A stretch of 64,000 nt of DNA from Rhodospirillales bacterium (lineage in GTDB: Bacteria; Pseudomonadota; Alphaproteobacteria; Micavibrionales; Micavibrionaceae): NCBI GenBank assembly GCA_023898765.1, contig CP060238.1:1178001-1242000 (forward strand), written 5' to 3'. A program made the translations under genes and the position numbers. Below the pieces are notes generated by a model. It was not told the origin of the DNA. It saw nothing but the letters and a program-made list of their open reading frames with translations, and did not search any database. Numbering within the stretch: position 1 is the first letter of the stretch; each line of letters opens with the position of its first letter. This document shows, one piece after another, positions 55,740 through 64,000 of this stretch.

Positions 55740-57086
55740 TTAAGCCGCTTTTTTGGACGTCAGGCGCGCTTTGGCCTTTTCGGGGCCCAGAAGAGGCAGC
55801 AGACCGGGCAGGTCCGGGCCGTGATCCATGCCTGTCAAAGCCTGCCGCAGCGGCATAAACAGGTCTTTTCCTTTTCGTCCTGTTTTTTCCTTCACGGCGT
55901 TGCTCCAGTTCTGGAAGGTGGTTTCATCCCACGGGGCGGGGGGCAAAAGCGCCGCCGCTGCCGCGGCAAAGTCCGCGTCTTCAATGACGGGGGTCACGGG
56001 GCCGTTGGCGACTCTCCACCATTCGCGGATATCTTCCAGTTTCTGGAGGTTCGGCCGCACGGTGTTCCAGAAATCTTCCTCCAGTTCCGGCATTCCCATA
56101 TTGGCCAGCCGGACATTTACGTCTTCGAAGGCGGTGCCGTGGAGAATTTTGGCGTTGAGGCGCAGCAGCTCTTCCATGTCGAATTTGGGCGCGCCTTTGG
56201 AAAATTTGGAAAAATCGAACGCGTCAATCAAAGGCTGGATGTTGGAAAAAGGCTCTATCGGATCGGAGCTTCCGAGTCGTGCCATCAGGGAGACCAGGGA
56301 CATGGCTTCGAGCTTTTCCTCTTCCCGCACGGATTTGACGCTCAAAGAGCCGAGGCGTTTGGAGAGCTTTCCGCCTTCGATATCCGAGATAAGGGGAAGA
56401 TGAGCGAAAACAGGCGCTTTTCCAGAGAGGGCTTCGAACATCTGGATATGGGTGGCGGTGTTGGAGACGTGGTCCTCGCCGCGCACCACATGGGTCATGT
56501 CATAGTCGACATCGTCGATGACGGAGCAAAGGTGATAGAGCGGATTGCCGTTTTCCCGGATGACCACGGGGTCGGACAGGTCTTCGCCTTTAAAGGCCAC
56601 AGGGCCCCGGATCAGATCGTGCCATTCAATGGGCTTGTGTTCGAGTTTGAAGCGCCAATGGGGCTGGCGGCCTTCGGCCTCAAATTTGGCTTTTTGCGCA
56701 TCGGTTAGCGCAAGCGCCGCGCGGTCGTAGGTTGGCGGCTGTCCGCGGGAGAGCTGGGATTTCCTTTTCAGCCCGAGTTCTTCCGGCGTTTCATAGCAGG
56801 GATAAAGCCGCTCGTCTTTTTTAAGCTGTTCGACGATTTCGGCGTAGCGTCCCAGACGGTCTTTCTGGTTTGTCTTTTCGTCCCAGCTGAGCCCCATCCA
56901 CATCAGGCCGTCTTCAATGGCGGTTTCATATTCGGGTTTGGAGCGCTCCGTGTCCGTGTCGTCGATCCGCAGCAGCAAATGGCCGCCGGTTTTGCGGGCA
57001 AACAGCCATGTAATGATGGCGGTGCGGGCGTTCCCGACATGTAAATAGCCGGTGGGGGACGGGGCGAAGCGGACTTTTGTACTCAT
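55740..57086 (-). CDS. gltX: Glutamyl-tRNA synthetase
   Basis: 448 residues. Class I synthetase: RFAPSPTGYLHVGNARTAII (HIGH motif as HVGN), LRIDDTDTERSKPEYE, HVVRGEDHVSNTATHIQ and GGKLSKRLGSLSV (KMSKS loop). The C-terminal alpha-helical cage contains the region ending ALTGMDHGPDLPGLLPLLG. Alphaproteobacteria usually have two GltX paralogues; the SVKSVREEEKLEAMSLVSLM segment matches the second type. Which tRNA it charges (Glu or also Gln) cannot be told from one copy. Operon with trmJ and the DUF6498 gene. Confidence 0.95.
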   Translation of the reverse strand: MSTKVRFAPSPTGYLHVGNARTAIITWLFARKTGGHLLLRIDDTDTERSKPEYETAIEDGLMWMGLSWDEKTNQKDRLGRYAEIVEQLKKDERLYPCYETPEELGLKRKSQLSRGQPPTYDRAALALTDAQKAKFEAEGRQPHWRFKLEHKPIEWHDLIRGPVAFKGEDLSDPVVIRENGNPLYHLCSVIDDVDYDMTHVVRGEDHVSNTATHIQMFEALSGKAPVFAHLPLISDIEGGKLSKRLGSLSVKSVREEEKLEAMSLVSLMARLGSSDPIEPFSNIQPLIDAFDFSKFSKGAPKFDMEELLRLNAKILHGTAFEDVNVRLANMGMPELEEDFWNTVRPNLQKLEDIREWWRVANGPVTPVIEDADFAAAAAALLPPAPWDETTFQNWSNAVKEKTGRKGKDLFMPLRQALTGMDHGPDLPGLLPLLGPEKAKARLTSKKAA

Positions 57087-57246
57087 CTGGTTTCTCTTCT
57101 CTTAAAAATGTCATCCCGAAATGACGGGAAATGTATGAGTACCGCGTTCTTTGGGTGTTTTCAATATGTTCCATTAATATTTCTTGCTTTTCATATAGTT
57201 GTACGTTACGGATGTTTATCGCAATTAAAGATAAGGGTAACTCACT

Positions 57247-57630
57247 ATGCATTTAACTGCGCGTTTCTATGCAGGACTTTATAATCAAAACGAATCTCCT
57301 CTCTCCAGGCTGCACCTGGCTTTTGTTCGAGAGAGCAAGGCTGGATTAAGAATGGCAAGCGTGGGGCTTGATTCTGTTGAAAGAGTTATCAATCCCAAAA
57401 CGCCGGGGGATGTTTTTAGGCTTAAGGTGCTTTCAGACAATGGCGTTGTCCCGATATCAAGGCTGGCCGAAATCTCAAGCAGGGAAAGGGTCAAGGCTCT
57501 GCGGGCCAGTGCAGAGGGAAAACCTCCTGAAACTTCGGGAAATATGGTTCAATTGCTTGATGCTCTAAAATATATGGCGGAAAAGAAGGGGAAAGTCACA
57601 AGTTTCAAGAGCGCGTTTATTCTTTCTTAG
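57247..57630 (+). CDS. Hypothetical protein, no recognised family
   Basis: 127 residues with ATG at 57247 and AAGGGT about 9 nt upstream. No signal peptide or membrane segment. Basic, with a Lys-rich end (MAEKKGKVTSFKSAF) and a central RLAEISSRERVKALRASAEG that is probably helical. I recognise no domain. It lies between divergent gltX and convergent nadE, separated from gltX by 160 nt. Codon use is less biased than that of its neighbours and it could be an orphan or horizontally acquired gene. Confidence 0.5.
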   Translation: MHLTARFYAGLYNQNESPLSRLHLAFVRESKAGLRMASVGLDSVERVINPKTPGDVFRLKVLSDNGVVPISRLAEISSRERVKALRASAEGKPPETSGNMVQLLDALKYMAEKKGKVTSFKSAFILS

Positions 57631-57649
57631 CGCCGCGATATTCTGTGGT

Positions 57650-59287
57650 TTACTGTTTTCCAATATCTAACAAAAACCGGTTCGTAATCGGGTAGCGGCG
57701 GTCGCGGCCGAAGGCGCGGGAGGTGATTTTAACCCCCGGCGGGGCCTGCCGGCGCTTGTATTCGGCCCGGTCGAGCATTTGCCATACGCGCCGCACTGTC
57801 TCGGGGCTGTGTCCGTGTCCGGCGATATCGGGCAGCCCCATATCCTTTTCAATCAGGCAGGCCAGAATATCGTCAAGTTCTTCGTAAGGAGGCAGCGTGT
57901 CCTGATCGCGCTGGTTGGCTTTAAGTTCGGCGGTGGGGGCCTTGGTGATAATGTTTTCCGGAATAACTTGGCTTTGCGTATTCCGCCAACGGGCCAATTC
58001 ATAAACCTGTGTCTTATATAAATCTTTTAACGCGTTGAATCCGCCGCACATATCGCCGTACAGCGTGGCGTATCCGACGGCCATTTCGGATTTATTGCCG
58101 GTGGAAAGGACCATTTTTCCCCCGTCATTGGACAGCGCCATCAATATCAGCCCGCGGCAGCGGGACTGCATGTTTTCATGGGCGATGCCTGAAGTGATAT
58201 GCAGCGTTTCTTCGAAGGCTTTCATCGCGGGTTCGATCGGGCGGATTTCATAATGCGTGCCCAGTGCTTCCGCGCAGGCTGCGGCGTCTTCAAGGCTTTC
58301 CTTCGAGGTAAAGGGGGAGGGCATCATGACGCAGGTCACATGCTCCGGCCCCAAAGCATCGGCGGCAATGGCGGCGGACAGGGCGCTGTCGATGCCGCCG
58401 GACATCCCGATCAAAACGCCCGGAAAGCCGTTCTTTTGTACATAATCCCGCAATCCGAGCGTCACGGCCCGGTAAAGCTCTTCCGGGCCTTCATAGGGGG
58501 GGTGAACGGTATCGGTCAGGCATAGCCAGCGGCCTTGCGCAGAATCGTCACTCTTTTCCCAAAGGGTGTGATGAATATCTTCGGCGAACGCTTCGGCCTG
58601 CAGGACTACGTTTCCGGCCTCGTTGAGAGCGAAAGAGCCGCCGTCAAAGACCAGTTCGTCCTGTCCGCCGACCTGATTCAGGTAAATCAGGGGCAGGCCG
58701 GTTTCGCTCACGCGCTGGCGGGCCAGATCCATGCGGACAGTCTTCTTACCGGCCTCAAAGGGGCTGGCATTAGGAACGAGGAGGATTTCCGCGCCTTGTT
58801 TTTTCAGATGGGCGGCGCTTTCCGGGTACCACATGTCTTCACAGATCATCAGGCCGATCTTGGTTCCCTTGAAATCGACGGGTTCGGGCAGGGGGCCGTG
58901 GGTAAAGCGGCGCTGTTCGTCAAAGACGCCGTAATTGGGCAGGCGGTGTTTAAAGCGGGCGGCCTGAATTTTTCCTTCGCCGATCACCAGCGCCGCGTTA
59001 TAGAGGTTCCCTTTTTGCCGCCACGGGGTGGGCACAATCAGCCACGGCTTTTGAGCGGCGCTTTCTTTCACAAGCGTTTCCACGGCCTCCTCCACCTTCT
59101 CCATGAAAAAGGGTTTGAGCACGAGGTCTTCGGGCGGGTAGCCTGTGAGGATCATTTCCGGATAGAGGATGAGATCCGTTTCTTCCGGCACGGTATCGCG
59201 GATTTTGCGTATTTTCTCCAGATTATAAGACAGCGCTCCGACAATCGGGTTGAGTTGTGCAAGGGTCAGTGTCAAAGAATTTGCCAT
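57650..59287 (-). CDS. nadE: NAD+ synthase, glutamine-dependent
   Basis: 545 residues from the ATG at 59285-59287 (MANSLTLTLAQLNPIVGALS); a longer frame to 59323 reads through intergenic repeat DNA and is rejected. The N-terminal nitrilase-type glutaminase has Glu in LILYPEMILTGYPPEDLVLK, Lys in RFKHRLPNYGVFDEQR and Cys in IGLMICEDMWYPE. The C-terminal synthase domain has the pyrophosphatase loop IGMSGGIDSALSAAIAAD and LSTGNKSEMAVGYATLYGD. Converts deamido-NAD to NAD with ATP. Single gene between repeats and the 57247 orphan. Confidence 0.96.
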   Translation of the reverse strand: MANSLTLTLAQLNPIVGALSYNLEKIRKIRDTVPEETDLILYPEMILTGYPPEDLVLKPFFMEKVEEAVETLVKESAAQKPWLIVPTPWRQKGNLYNAALVIGEGKIQAARFKHRLPNYGVFDEQRRFTHGPLPEPVDFKGTKIGLMICEDMWYPESAAHLKKQGAEILLVPNASPFEAGKKTVRMDLARQRVSETGLPLIYLNQVGGQDELVFDGGSFALNEAGNVVLQAEAFAEDIHHTLWEKSDDSAQGRWLCLTDTVHPPYEGPEELYRAVTLGLRDYVQKNGFPGVLIGMSGGIDSALSAAIAADALGPEHVTCVMMPSPFTSKESLEDAAACAEALGTHYEIRPIEPAMKAFEETLHITSGIAHENMQSRCRGLILMALSNDGGKMVLSTGNKSEMAVGYATLYGDMCGGFNALKDLYKTQVYELARWRNTQSQVIPENIITKAPTAELKANQRDQDTLPPYEELDDILACLIEKDMGLPDIAGHGHSPETVRRVWQMLDRAEYKRRQAPPGVKITSRAFGRDRRYPITNRFLLDIGKQ

Positions 59288-59292
59288 TTTAC

Positions 59293-59323
59293 TACCGTCA
59301 TGCCAGCGAAGGCTGGCATCCAT
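59293..59323 (+). repeat. 31-bp hairpin repeat, left copy
   Basis: TACCGTCATGCCAGCGAAGG then CTGGCATCCAT. It forms the 7-bp stem TGCCAGC/GCTGGCA with loop GAAG. It is an inverted copy of 59642-59672, from which it differs at four positions that form two base pairs. Confidence 0.85.
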
Positions 59324-59331
59324 TTACCCGT

Positions 59332-59628
59332 TTAAGCGGCTTCCAAATTAACGCTTAAATCTTCCCAAAAAGGATTGTTTCTTTCAATCAAATTGATTTT
59401 CCATTGGCGCTTCCACGCTTTTATTTGTTTTTCACGTGTAACAGCGGATTCAAAAAGTTCATGTATTTCATAATACATCAAATGCGTTACACCGTACTTT
59501 TTTGTAAAACCTTCAATTTCCTTAGTTTGGTGTTCTCATATTCTTTTTGTCAGGTTTGATGTCAGACCAACATACAGGGTTCCATAATGGCCGCTGGCTA
59601 GAATATAGACAAAAAATTTCTTTTCCAT
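59332..59628 (-). pseudogene. GIY-YIG nuclease-family gene broken by one stop codon
   Basis: Reading the minus strand from the ATG at 59626-59628 gives MEKKFFVYILASGHYGTLYV, GLTSNLTKRI, a TGA stop at 59536-59538 (codon 31), then in the same frame EHQTKEIEGFTKKYGVTHLM, YYEIHELFESAVTREKQIKA, WKRQWKINLIERNNPFWEDL and SVNLEAA, ending at 59332. This is a standard ~98-residue UvrC/Uri-type GIY-YIG domain (F-VYILAS...YVG, R..EH). Relatives usually have Trp at the stop position, so a TGG to TGA change probably killed the gene. AT-richer than its neighbours and flanked by inverted hairpin repeats. Confidence 0.85.
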
Positions 59629-59641
59629 TTTTTTGTTTTCG

Positions 59642-59672
59642 ATGGATTCCTGCCTTCGCAGGAATGACGGTA
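59642..59672 (-). repeat. 31-bp hairpin repeat, right copy (inverted)
   Basis: ATGGATTCCTGCCTTCGCAG then GAATGACGGTA; 7-bp stem TTCCTGC/GCAGGAA with loop CTTC. It lies 13 bp upstream of the GIY-YIG start and ends 4 nt before the stop codon of the DAHP synthase gene. Confidence 0.85.
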
Positions 59673-59676
59673 AGAG

Positions 59677-61026
59677 TTATTTTCTCAAATCCTTCAACTC
59701 ATCCGCGACCAGAAAGGCCAGCTCCAGGGACTGGTTGGCATTCAGGCGCGGGTCGCAGGCCGTGTGATAGCGGCTGGAGAGGTCTTCTTCCGTGATATCT
59801 TCTGCGCCGCCAACGCATTCGGTGACGTTCTGGCCGGTCATTTCGAAGTGGACGCCGCCCGGATGCGTGCCTTCGGCTTTATGGACGGCGAAGAACTCTT
59901 TGACTTCCTGCAGAATGTTATCAAAGCGGCGTGTCTTGAATCCCGTGGAGGATTTTTCGACATTGCCGTGCATGGGGTCGCAGATCCACGCGACTTCCCG
60001 TCCTTCCGCCCGAATGGCCCGGACCAGCGGCGCGAGTTTTTCTTCCACGTTGCCTGCGCCCATGCGGGCGATCAGGCTCAGGCGGCCCGGCTCGTTGTCC
60101 GGGTTCAGGATATCGATCAGGCGCAAAAGTGTATCCGGGTCAAGCGTTGGCGGGCATTTCATGCCGATCGGATTCTGGATGCCTTTTACAAATTCGATTT
60201 GCGCGCCGTCCGTCTGGTGGGTGCGCGCCCCGATCCACAGGAAATGGGCGGAGGTGTCGTACCATTGATCTGTCGTGCTATCGACGCGGGTCATGGCTTC
60301 CTCATAGGGCAGGAGCAGGGCTTCGTGACAGGTGTAAAAATCCGTCTCCCGCATGGAGGGAACCTTGTCGCCCGTAATGCCGCAGGCCTTCATAAATCTG
60401 AGGGCGCGGCCGATCTCGTTCGCCAGCGCGTCATAACGCTCGCTTAGGGGGCTGTCCTTGACAAAGCCGAGATTCCACCGGTGGACCTGGTTTAAATCCG
60501 CATAGCCGCCCTGAGCGAAGGCGCGCAGGAGGTTCAGCGTTGCGGCGCTTTGGTTGTAGGCGCGGATCATGCGCTCGGGGTCGGGAATTCTCCCTTCCTC
60601 GGTGAATTCGAGTTTATTGACGATATCTCCGCGATAACTGGGAAGCCTGATTCCGTTGCGCTCTTCAAAATCCTCCGAGCGCGGCTTGGCGAATTGTCCG
60701 GCCATGCGGCCCATTTTGATGATCGGCATGGCTCCGCCAAAGGTCATGACGACGGCCATCTGGAGCAAGATCCGAAAGGTGTCGCGGATTTTATTGGCGC
60801 CGAATTCGTTAAAGCTTTCGGCGCAATCCCCGCCTTGCAGGACGAAGGCTTTTCCGGCGCAGACGTCGGCCAGCTGGCTTTTCAGGTTTCGGGCTTCTCC
60901 GGCAAAAACCAGCGGCGGCATTCCTGCCAGAATCCCTTCGGCCCATTTCAGGCGTTCCGGGTCGGGATAGACGGGGAGTTGCTGCGCTTCTTTATTGCGC
61001 CATGTGTTCGGGGTCCAGTTTGTCAT
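59677..61026 (-). CDS. 3-deoxy-7-phosphoheptulonate synthase, class II
   Basis: 449 residues. First enzyme of the shikimate pathway, joining phosphoenolpyruvate and erythrose 4-phosphate. Class II (plant/AroA_II) type: [16 protein letters not shown] start, [35 protein letters not shown] (metal-site Cys), [40 protein letters not shown] and [20 protein letters not shown]. Full-length for the family and seemingly unregulated by an ACT domain. It follows the acyltransferase gene by 39 nt on the same strand. Confidence 0.95.
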   Translation of the reverse strand: MTNWTPNTWRNKEAQQLPVYPDPERLKWAEGILAGMPPLVFAGEARNLKSQLADVCAGKAFVLQGGDCAESFNEFGANKIRDTFRILLQMAVVMTFGGAMPIIKMGRMAGQFAKPRSEDFEERNGIRLPSYRGDIVNKLEFTEEGRIPDPERMIRAYNQSAATLNLLRAFAQGGYADLNQVHRWNLGFVKDSPLSERYDALANEIGRALRFMKACGITGDKVPSMRETDFYTCHEALLLPYEEAMTRVDSTTDQWYDTSAHFLWIGARTHQTDGAQIEFVKGIQNPIGMKCPPTLDPDTLLRLIDILNPDNEPGRLSLIARMGAGNVEEKLAPLVRAIRAEGREVAWICDPMHGNVEKSSTGFKTRRFDNILQEVKEFFAVHKAEGTHPGGVHFEMTGQNVTECVGGAEDITEEDLSSRYHTACDPRLNANQSLELAFLVADELKDLRK

Positions 61027-61065
61027 GCAAGCGTTTTTAAGCTATTGCGCCTGCAAGAACAAGTC

Positions 61066-61932
61066 TTATGCGTTCTGAAGCGCTTTTGAATCCCATCTGC
61101 GGTGCAGCCAGAGCCACTGGCCCGGGGCCGCGTGTATCCAGTCTTCAAGGACCCGGTTGGCCTGGGTCATAATGTCCTCGTCGCTTCTTTCTCCTGCCAT
61201 GATGGCGGGATGGATAGTGATACGGAAATTCGCGCCTTTCAGGCGTTCGATCCGGGAGGGAAAGATAGGGCAGTCAAACTTTCGGGAAAGCTGCGCCAGT
61301 GCGGGAGATGTCATCGCGGGCCGTCCGAAGAAAGGGATGGGCAGTCCTTCATTGTATTTCTGGTCGATCAGGATTCCCACGCGCCGCCCGTTTTTCAGGG
61401 CCTTGACCATTTGCATGGCGCCGGCGCGGGATTTGGGAAAGGTGACGGTCTGGCCTAAAGGGTTGCGGCATTTCGCCAGTAATTTTTGGACAAACGGGTT
61501 GTTGGGCTCGCGGATAACGCCGTCCAGCGATACGCCCTTTATGATGGGGCCGGCCAGAAAAGAAGCTTCCCAGTTGGCCAGATGGGCGCCGAGGATAAGA
61601 AAGGGTTTGTCGAGCCCGTAGGCATCAAGGATGTCATCGTTCACCAGTTCGATGCGTTTTTCGCAAATTTCTTTAAGGTGCGGGTATTCGGCCATCACGC
61701 GGCCCAGATTGTCCCACATATCCCGCAGGATATCGCGGTGCTCCGCTTCGCTTTTTTCAGGGAAGGCGCGGCGGATATTGGTCAGGGCTTTACGGGAGGC
61801 TCCCATTTTCGGGCCGAGCGTCCGTCCGGCCCACCCGCCGAAGGCGGAGGCCCGGTCCACTCCCAGAAGGCGGAACAGCGCAAAAGCCCCGTAAAGCGCC
61901 GCCGCTTCAAAAAAATAACGGATTTTTTTCAT
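61066..61932 (-). CDS. Lipid A late acyltransferase (LpxL/HtrB family)
   Basis: 288 residues, slightly shorter than enterobacterial LpxL (~306). The HX4E-type active site is in LILGAHLANWEASFL (His and Glu), followed by REPNNPFVQKLLAKCRN and GILIDQKYNEGLPIPFFGRP, both standard for the family; WIHAAPGQWLWLHRRW is near the end. Transfers a secondary acyl chain from acyl-ACP to Kdo2-lipid IVA at the inner membrane. One N-terminal membrane anchor segment. Overlaps lpxK by 4 nt (ATGA). Confidence 0.9.
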   Translation of the reverse strand: MKKIRYFFEAAALYGAFALFRLLGVDRASAFGGWAGRTLGPKMGASRKALTNIRRAFPEKSEAEHRDILRDMWDNLGRVMAEYPHLKEICEKRIELVNDDILDAYGLDKPFLILGAHLANWEASFLAGPIIKGVSLDGVIREPNNPFVQKLLAKCRNPLGQTVTFPKSRAGAMQMVKALKNGRRVGILIDQKYNEGLPIPFFGRPAMTSPALAQLSRKFDCPIFPSRIERLKGANFRITIHPAIMAGERSDEDIMTQANRVLEDWIHAAPGQWLWLHRRWDSKALQNA

Positions 61933-62894
61933 CGCGATAAACCTGTTTTTAAAAATCCTAGCAGTTTTTCCGGGGTTTCGAAAACCATCCGGACCGGAAA
62001 GGGCACAATTTTGTCTTTGAAGGGGCCGGGCAGGCGCACATGGTCTTTTTCCGTCGTCAGGAGCCGGGCGCCGCTTTTTTCCGCTTCCCGGAGCAGAAGA
62101 GCCAGATCCTCGGGCCGGTAAGGATGATGGTCCGGAAAGCTGTGAAAGGACTGAATTTCTATCCCGTTTTTCCGAAGCGTTTTTTCAAATTTTTCCGGCC
62201 GCCCCAGTCCGGCAAAGGCGATGCAGGGGCCTTCGGGCAGGTCCGTCTTCCGGGGCGTGATGGCGGCCCTGAAGACGGGCAGGTTTGTTTTGAAAGGCAG
62301 GGTTTCCCCGACGAGGAGGATGGCGTCTGTGCGGGCCAGTATGTCTTTCAGGGGCTCCCTTAAAGGGCCGGCGGGCAGCAGCTTCCCGTTTCCGAGTCCC
62401 TGCGCTTCATCGACCACCATCAGGCTGAGCGTTTTTTCGAGTTGCCTGTTTTGCAGGCCGTCATCCATCAGGATCAGGTCGGCGCCGCCGAGTTCCGCCA
62501 TCTGGGCGCCATATCCCCGGTTGGCGCAAACGCAGGTCATGGCTTTGGATACGAGCAGGAGGGCTTCGTCTCCGACATCTTCATATGTATGGTGGTCGGG
62601 CGAGACCATGGTGGGTCCTTTCAGGCGTCCCCCATAGCCCCGCGTCAGGATCAGCGGGCTTTGCGTCAGGCCGCCTTCCAGCAACAGGTCCGTCAGGGCG
62701 AGGACCGCAGGCGTTTTCCCGCTGCCGCCCGCGACGGCATTGCCGACGCACAAAATGGGGAGCTTTGACGTATAGGGGGTCTTTTGGCGGGCCTGATGGA
62801 TTTTATGTCCGGCCAGATAGAGGCAGGACAGGGGGGACAGCAGGGTCGAAAGCGCGGAAGGTTTTTCCCAGAATTTCGGTGTTTTAAGCCGCAT
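61929..62894 (-). CDS. lpxK: Tetraacyldisaccharide 4'-kinase
   Basis: 321 residues. Phosphorylates the 4' position of the lipid A precursor at the inner membrane. P-loop in PILCVGNAVAGGSGKTPAVL, ILTRGYGGRL, DLILMDDGLQNRQLEKTLSL and FAGLGRPEKFEKTLRKNGIE, followed by SFPDHHPYR, all hallmarks of LpxK. Overlaps waaA by 11 nt upstream and the acyltransferase by 4 nt downstream, so the three late Kdo-lipid A steps are made from one transcript. Confidence 0.96.
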   Translation of the reverse strand: MRLKTPKFWEKPSALSTLLSPLSCLYLAGHKIHQARQKTPYTSKLPILCVGNAVAGGSGKTPAVLALTDLLLEGGLTQSPLILTRGYGGRLKGPTMVSPDHHTYEDVGDEALLLVSKAMTCVCANRGYGAQMAELGGADLILMDDGLQNRQLEKTLSLMVVDEAQGLGNGKLLPAGPLREPLKDILARTDAILLVGETLPFKTNLPVFRAAITPRKTDLPEGPCIAFAGLGRPEKFEKTLRKNGIEIQSFHSFPDHHPYRPEDLALLLREAEKSGARLLTTEKDHVRLPGPFKDKIVPFPVRMVFETPEKLLGFLKTGLSR

Positions 62895-64000
62895 CTTTTT
62901 GCTCCTGAATGTTTTCGAGCACCGGCGCCAGTTCTGTCAGGACGCGTTCAAGAACGCCTGTTTTCCGGTCTGCAAAATCTCTGGCTCTGGCCTGTGCGGT
63001 CTGGAGGGTATCGGCCTCCTTGAAAAAACGGGCGAGCGCGGTTTCCAGTTCCGCCTCGCTTTGGAGTTTGACGGCCGCGTTCTTTTCGATCATTTCATCA
63101 AAAATCTGTTTTTGAAACTGCACGTTCGGGCCGGTGAGAACGGCGCACCCGAGCTGCGCGGCCTCGACCGGGTTATGCCCGCCGCCGCCGTCCCGGCTGA
63201 AGGAACGGCCGATCACCGCGACGGGGCAAAGGCGGTAAAACAGGCCCAGCTCTCCCAACGTGTCGGCGATATAAATTTCCTCGCCGCTGCCGGGGGCGTG
63301 ACGCTCTTGTCCGCGCAAGGCGCATGTCAGGCCGGCTGTCCGGCAGGCGGTTAAAATTTCGTCCCGGCGGTCGGGGTGGCGCGGGACAATGACGCTCAGC
63401 AGGTCCGGGACCGTTTCTTTCAAAGCGCTGTGAACGCGGCAGGCGAGGTCCTCTTCGCCGGCGTGGGTGCTGGCATAGAGCCATACGGGCCGGCTGCCGA
63501 GGGCTTTTTGAAGCCTGCCCAGTTCCTCTTCGTCGCAGGGCAGGGGGGCGGCGGCGTATTTTAAATTGTCCGTGACGGTCACGTTTTTTCCGCCGAGGCT
63601 TTCATAAGCGTCCGCATCTTTTTGCGTCTGGGCCAGAATGAGCGAAAAGCTGCTTAGGATGTTTTGGGCAAAAGGCTTTACGATTTTCCAGTGACGAAAG
63701 GATTTTTGGGACATGCGCGCATTCACAAGGACGGCGGGGATATGCTTGTCCTGAATCTGCGCAAGCATGTTCGGCCAGAGCTCCGATTCCATCCAGAGGG
63801 CGGCATCGGGCTTCCAGTGGTCTAAAAACCGTTTTGTCCAGCGCGGATGGTCCAGCGGCGCGAACTGGTGAAGGGCGCGTTCGGGCAGGCGTTTCTCCAT
63901 AAGACGGGCGGAGGTGAGCGTTCCTGTCGTTACGAGAATATGAAGGGCCGTATTCTGCGCCAAAAGGGCGTCGATCAGGACAAGGGCCGACTGGGCCTCG
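62884..64000 (-). CDS. waaA: Kdo transferase (3-deoxy-D-manno-octulosonic-acid transferase), N-terminus beyond the window
   Basis: Transfers Kdo from CMP-Kdo to lipid IVA. About 371 residues are visible and the frame stays open to the right edge (EAQSALVLIDALL precedes AQNTALHILVTTGTLTSARL), so the apparent TTG start at 63963 is internal. The family is about 420-430 residues. Motifs: LWMESELWPNML, VNARMSQKSFRHW, YASTHAGEED, VIVPRHPDR, and VIGRSFSRDGGGGHNPVEAA with the donor-binding Glu. Heads the lpxK and late acyltransferase operon. Confidence 0.95.
   Translation of the reverse strand, partial: EAQSALVLIDALLAQNTALHILVTTGTLTSARLMEKRLPERALHQFAPLDHPRWTKRFLDHWKPDAALWMESELWPNMLAQIQDKHIPAVLVNARMSQKSFRHWKIVKPFAQNILSSFSLILAQTQKDADAYESLGGKNVTVTDNLKYAAAPLPCDEEELGRLQKALGSRPVWLYASTHAGEEDLACRVHSALKETVPDLLSVIVPRHPDRRDEILTACRTAGLTCALRGQERHAPGSGEEIYIADTLGELGLFYRLCPVAVIGRSFSRDGGGGHNPVEAAQLGCAVLTGPNVQFQKQIFDEMIEKNAAVKLQSEAELETALARFFKEADTLQTAQARARDFADRKTGVLERVLTELAPVLENIQEQKDAA

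Noticed and set aside
62884..63963. waaA starting at TTG 63963
   Set aside because: The same frame continues to the window edge with typical WaaA sequence, so the gene is cut by the edge rather than starting here.

Overview
The window reads as a dense chromosomal segment of a free-living or epibiotic alphaproteobacterium of moderate GC content. Support for this comes from the carA/yqeY/dnaG/rpoD neighbourhood, a class II DAHP synthase, a glutamyl-tRNA synthetase and TrmJ of alphaproteobacterial type, an IalB-family protein, a Kdo/lipid A operon (Gram-negative outer membrane) and a rickettsial OmpB-like autotransporter. A relative of Micavibrio is plausible, but no 16S rRNA is present and this is inference. 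Both edges cut genes: carB on the left (C-terminal half missing) and waaA on the right (N-terminus missing).

Layout. 1-5.1 kb: minus-strand operon carA, a fused membrane/spermidine-synthase-like gene, carB. 5.2-9.9 kb: yqeY, dnaG and rpoD on plus. 9.9-11.1 kb: a small secreted Cys-rich protein, a CAU tRNA, a 27-bp copy of the tRNA 3' end and a truncated peptidoglycan-binding-like gene (probable integration scar). 11.2-16.5 kb: Ca2+-type P-ATPase, LOG protein, beta-CASP metallo-hydrolase, DUF4402 protein. 16.7-20.5 kb: a large RTX protein with lectin-like and LamG domains. 20.5-27.6 kb: a TPR-sulfotransferase, then a tight ion/osmotic operon (MscS channel, CPA2 antiporter, ZntB, RimK, aspartoacylase-like). 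27.7-34.0 kb: the most interesting locus, a compact operon of thermostable-hemolysin-family protein, AMP-forming ligase, heme-oxygenase-like di-iron oxidase candidate, SDR, periplasmic TPR protein and an OmpR-type two-component system. 34.1-52.5 kb: surface and secretion region with an IalB-like protein, an OmpB-like autotransporter, a lipoprotein hydrolase, and a divergent two-partner secretion pair with a 3410-residue beta-helix exoprotein. 52.6-64 kb: housekeeping genes (AhpD-like, rhodanese, rpsD, DUF6498, trmJ, gltX, nadE, class II DAHP synthase, late acyltransferase, lpxK, waaA) and a broken GIY-YIG nuclease gene between hairpin repeats.

How it works together. Three independent routes put very large repetitive proteins on or outside the cell: an RTX protein (type I signal, no transporter genes here), a classical autotransporter (type Va) and a two-partner system (type Vb). 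This suggests a lifestyle that depends on contact or adhesion. The 27.7-34.0 kb operon looks like a regulated biosynthetic pathway for an unidentified, probably acyl-derived small molecule. Intergenic DNA carries at least two short-repeat families: a hairpin family with compensatory changes and a MITE-like element with TA-ended inverted repeats.
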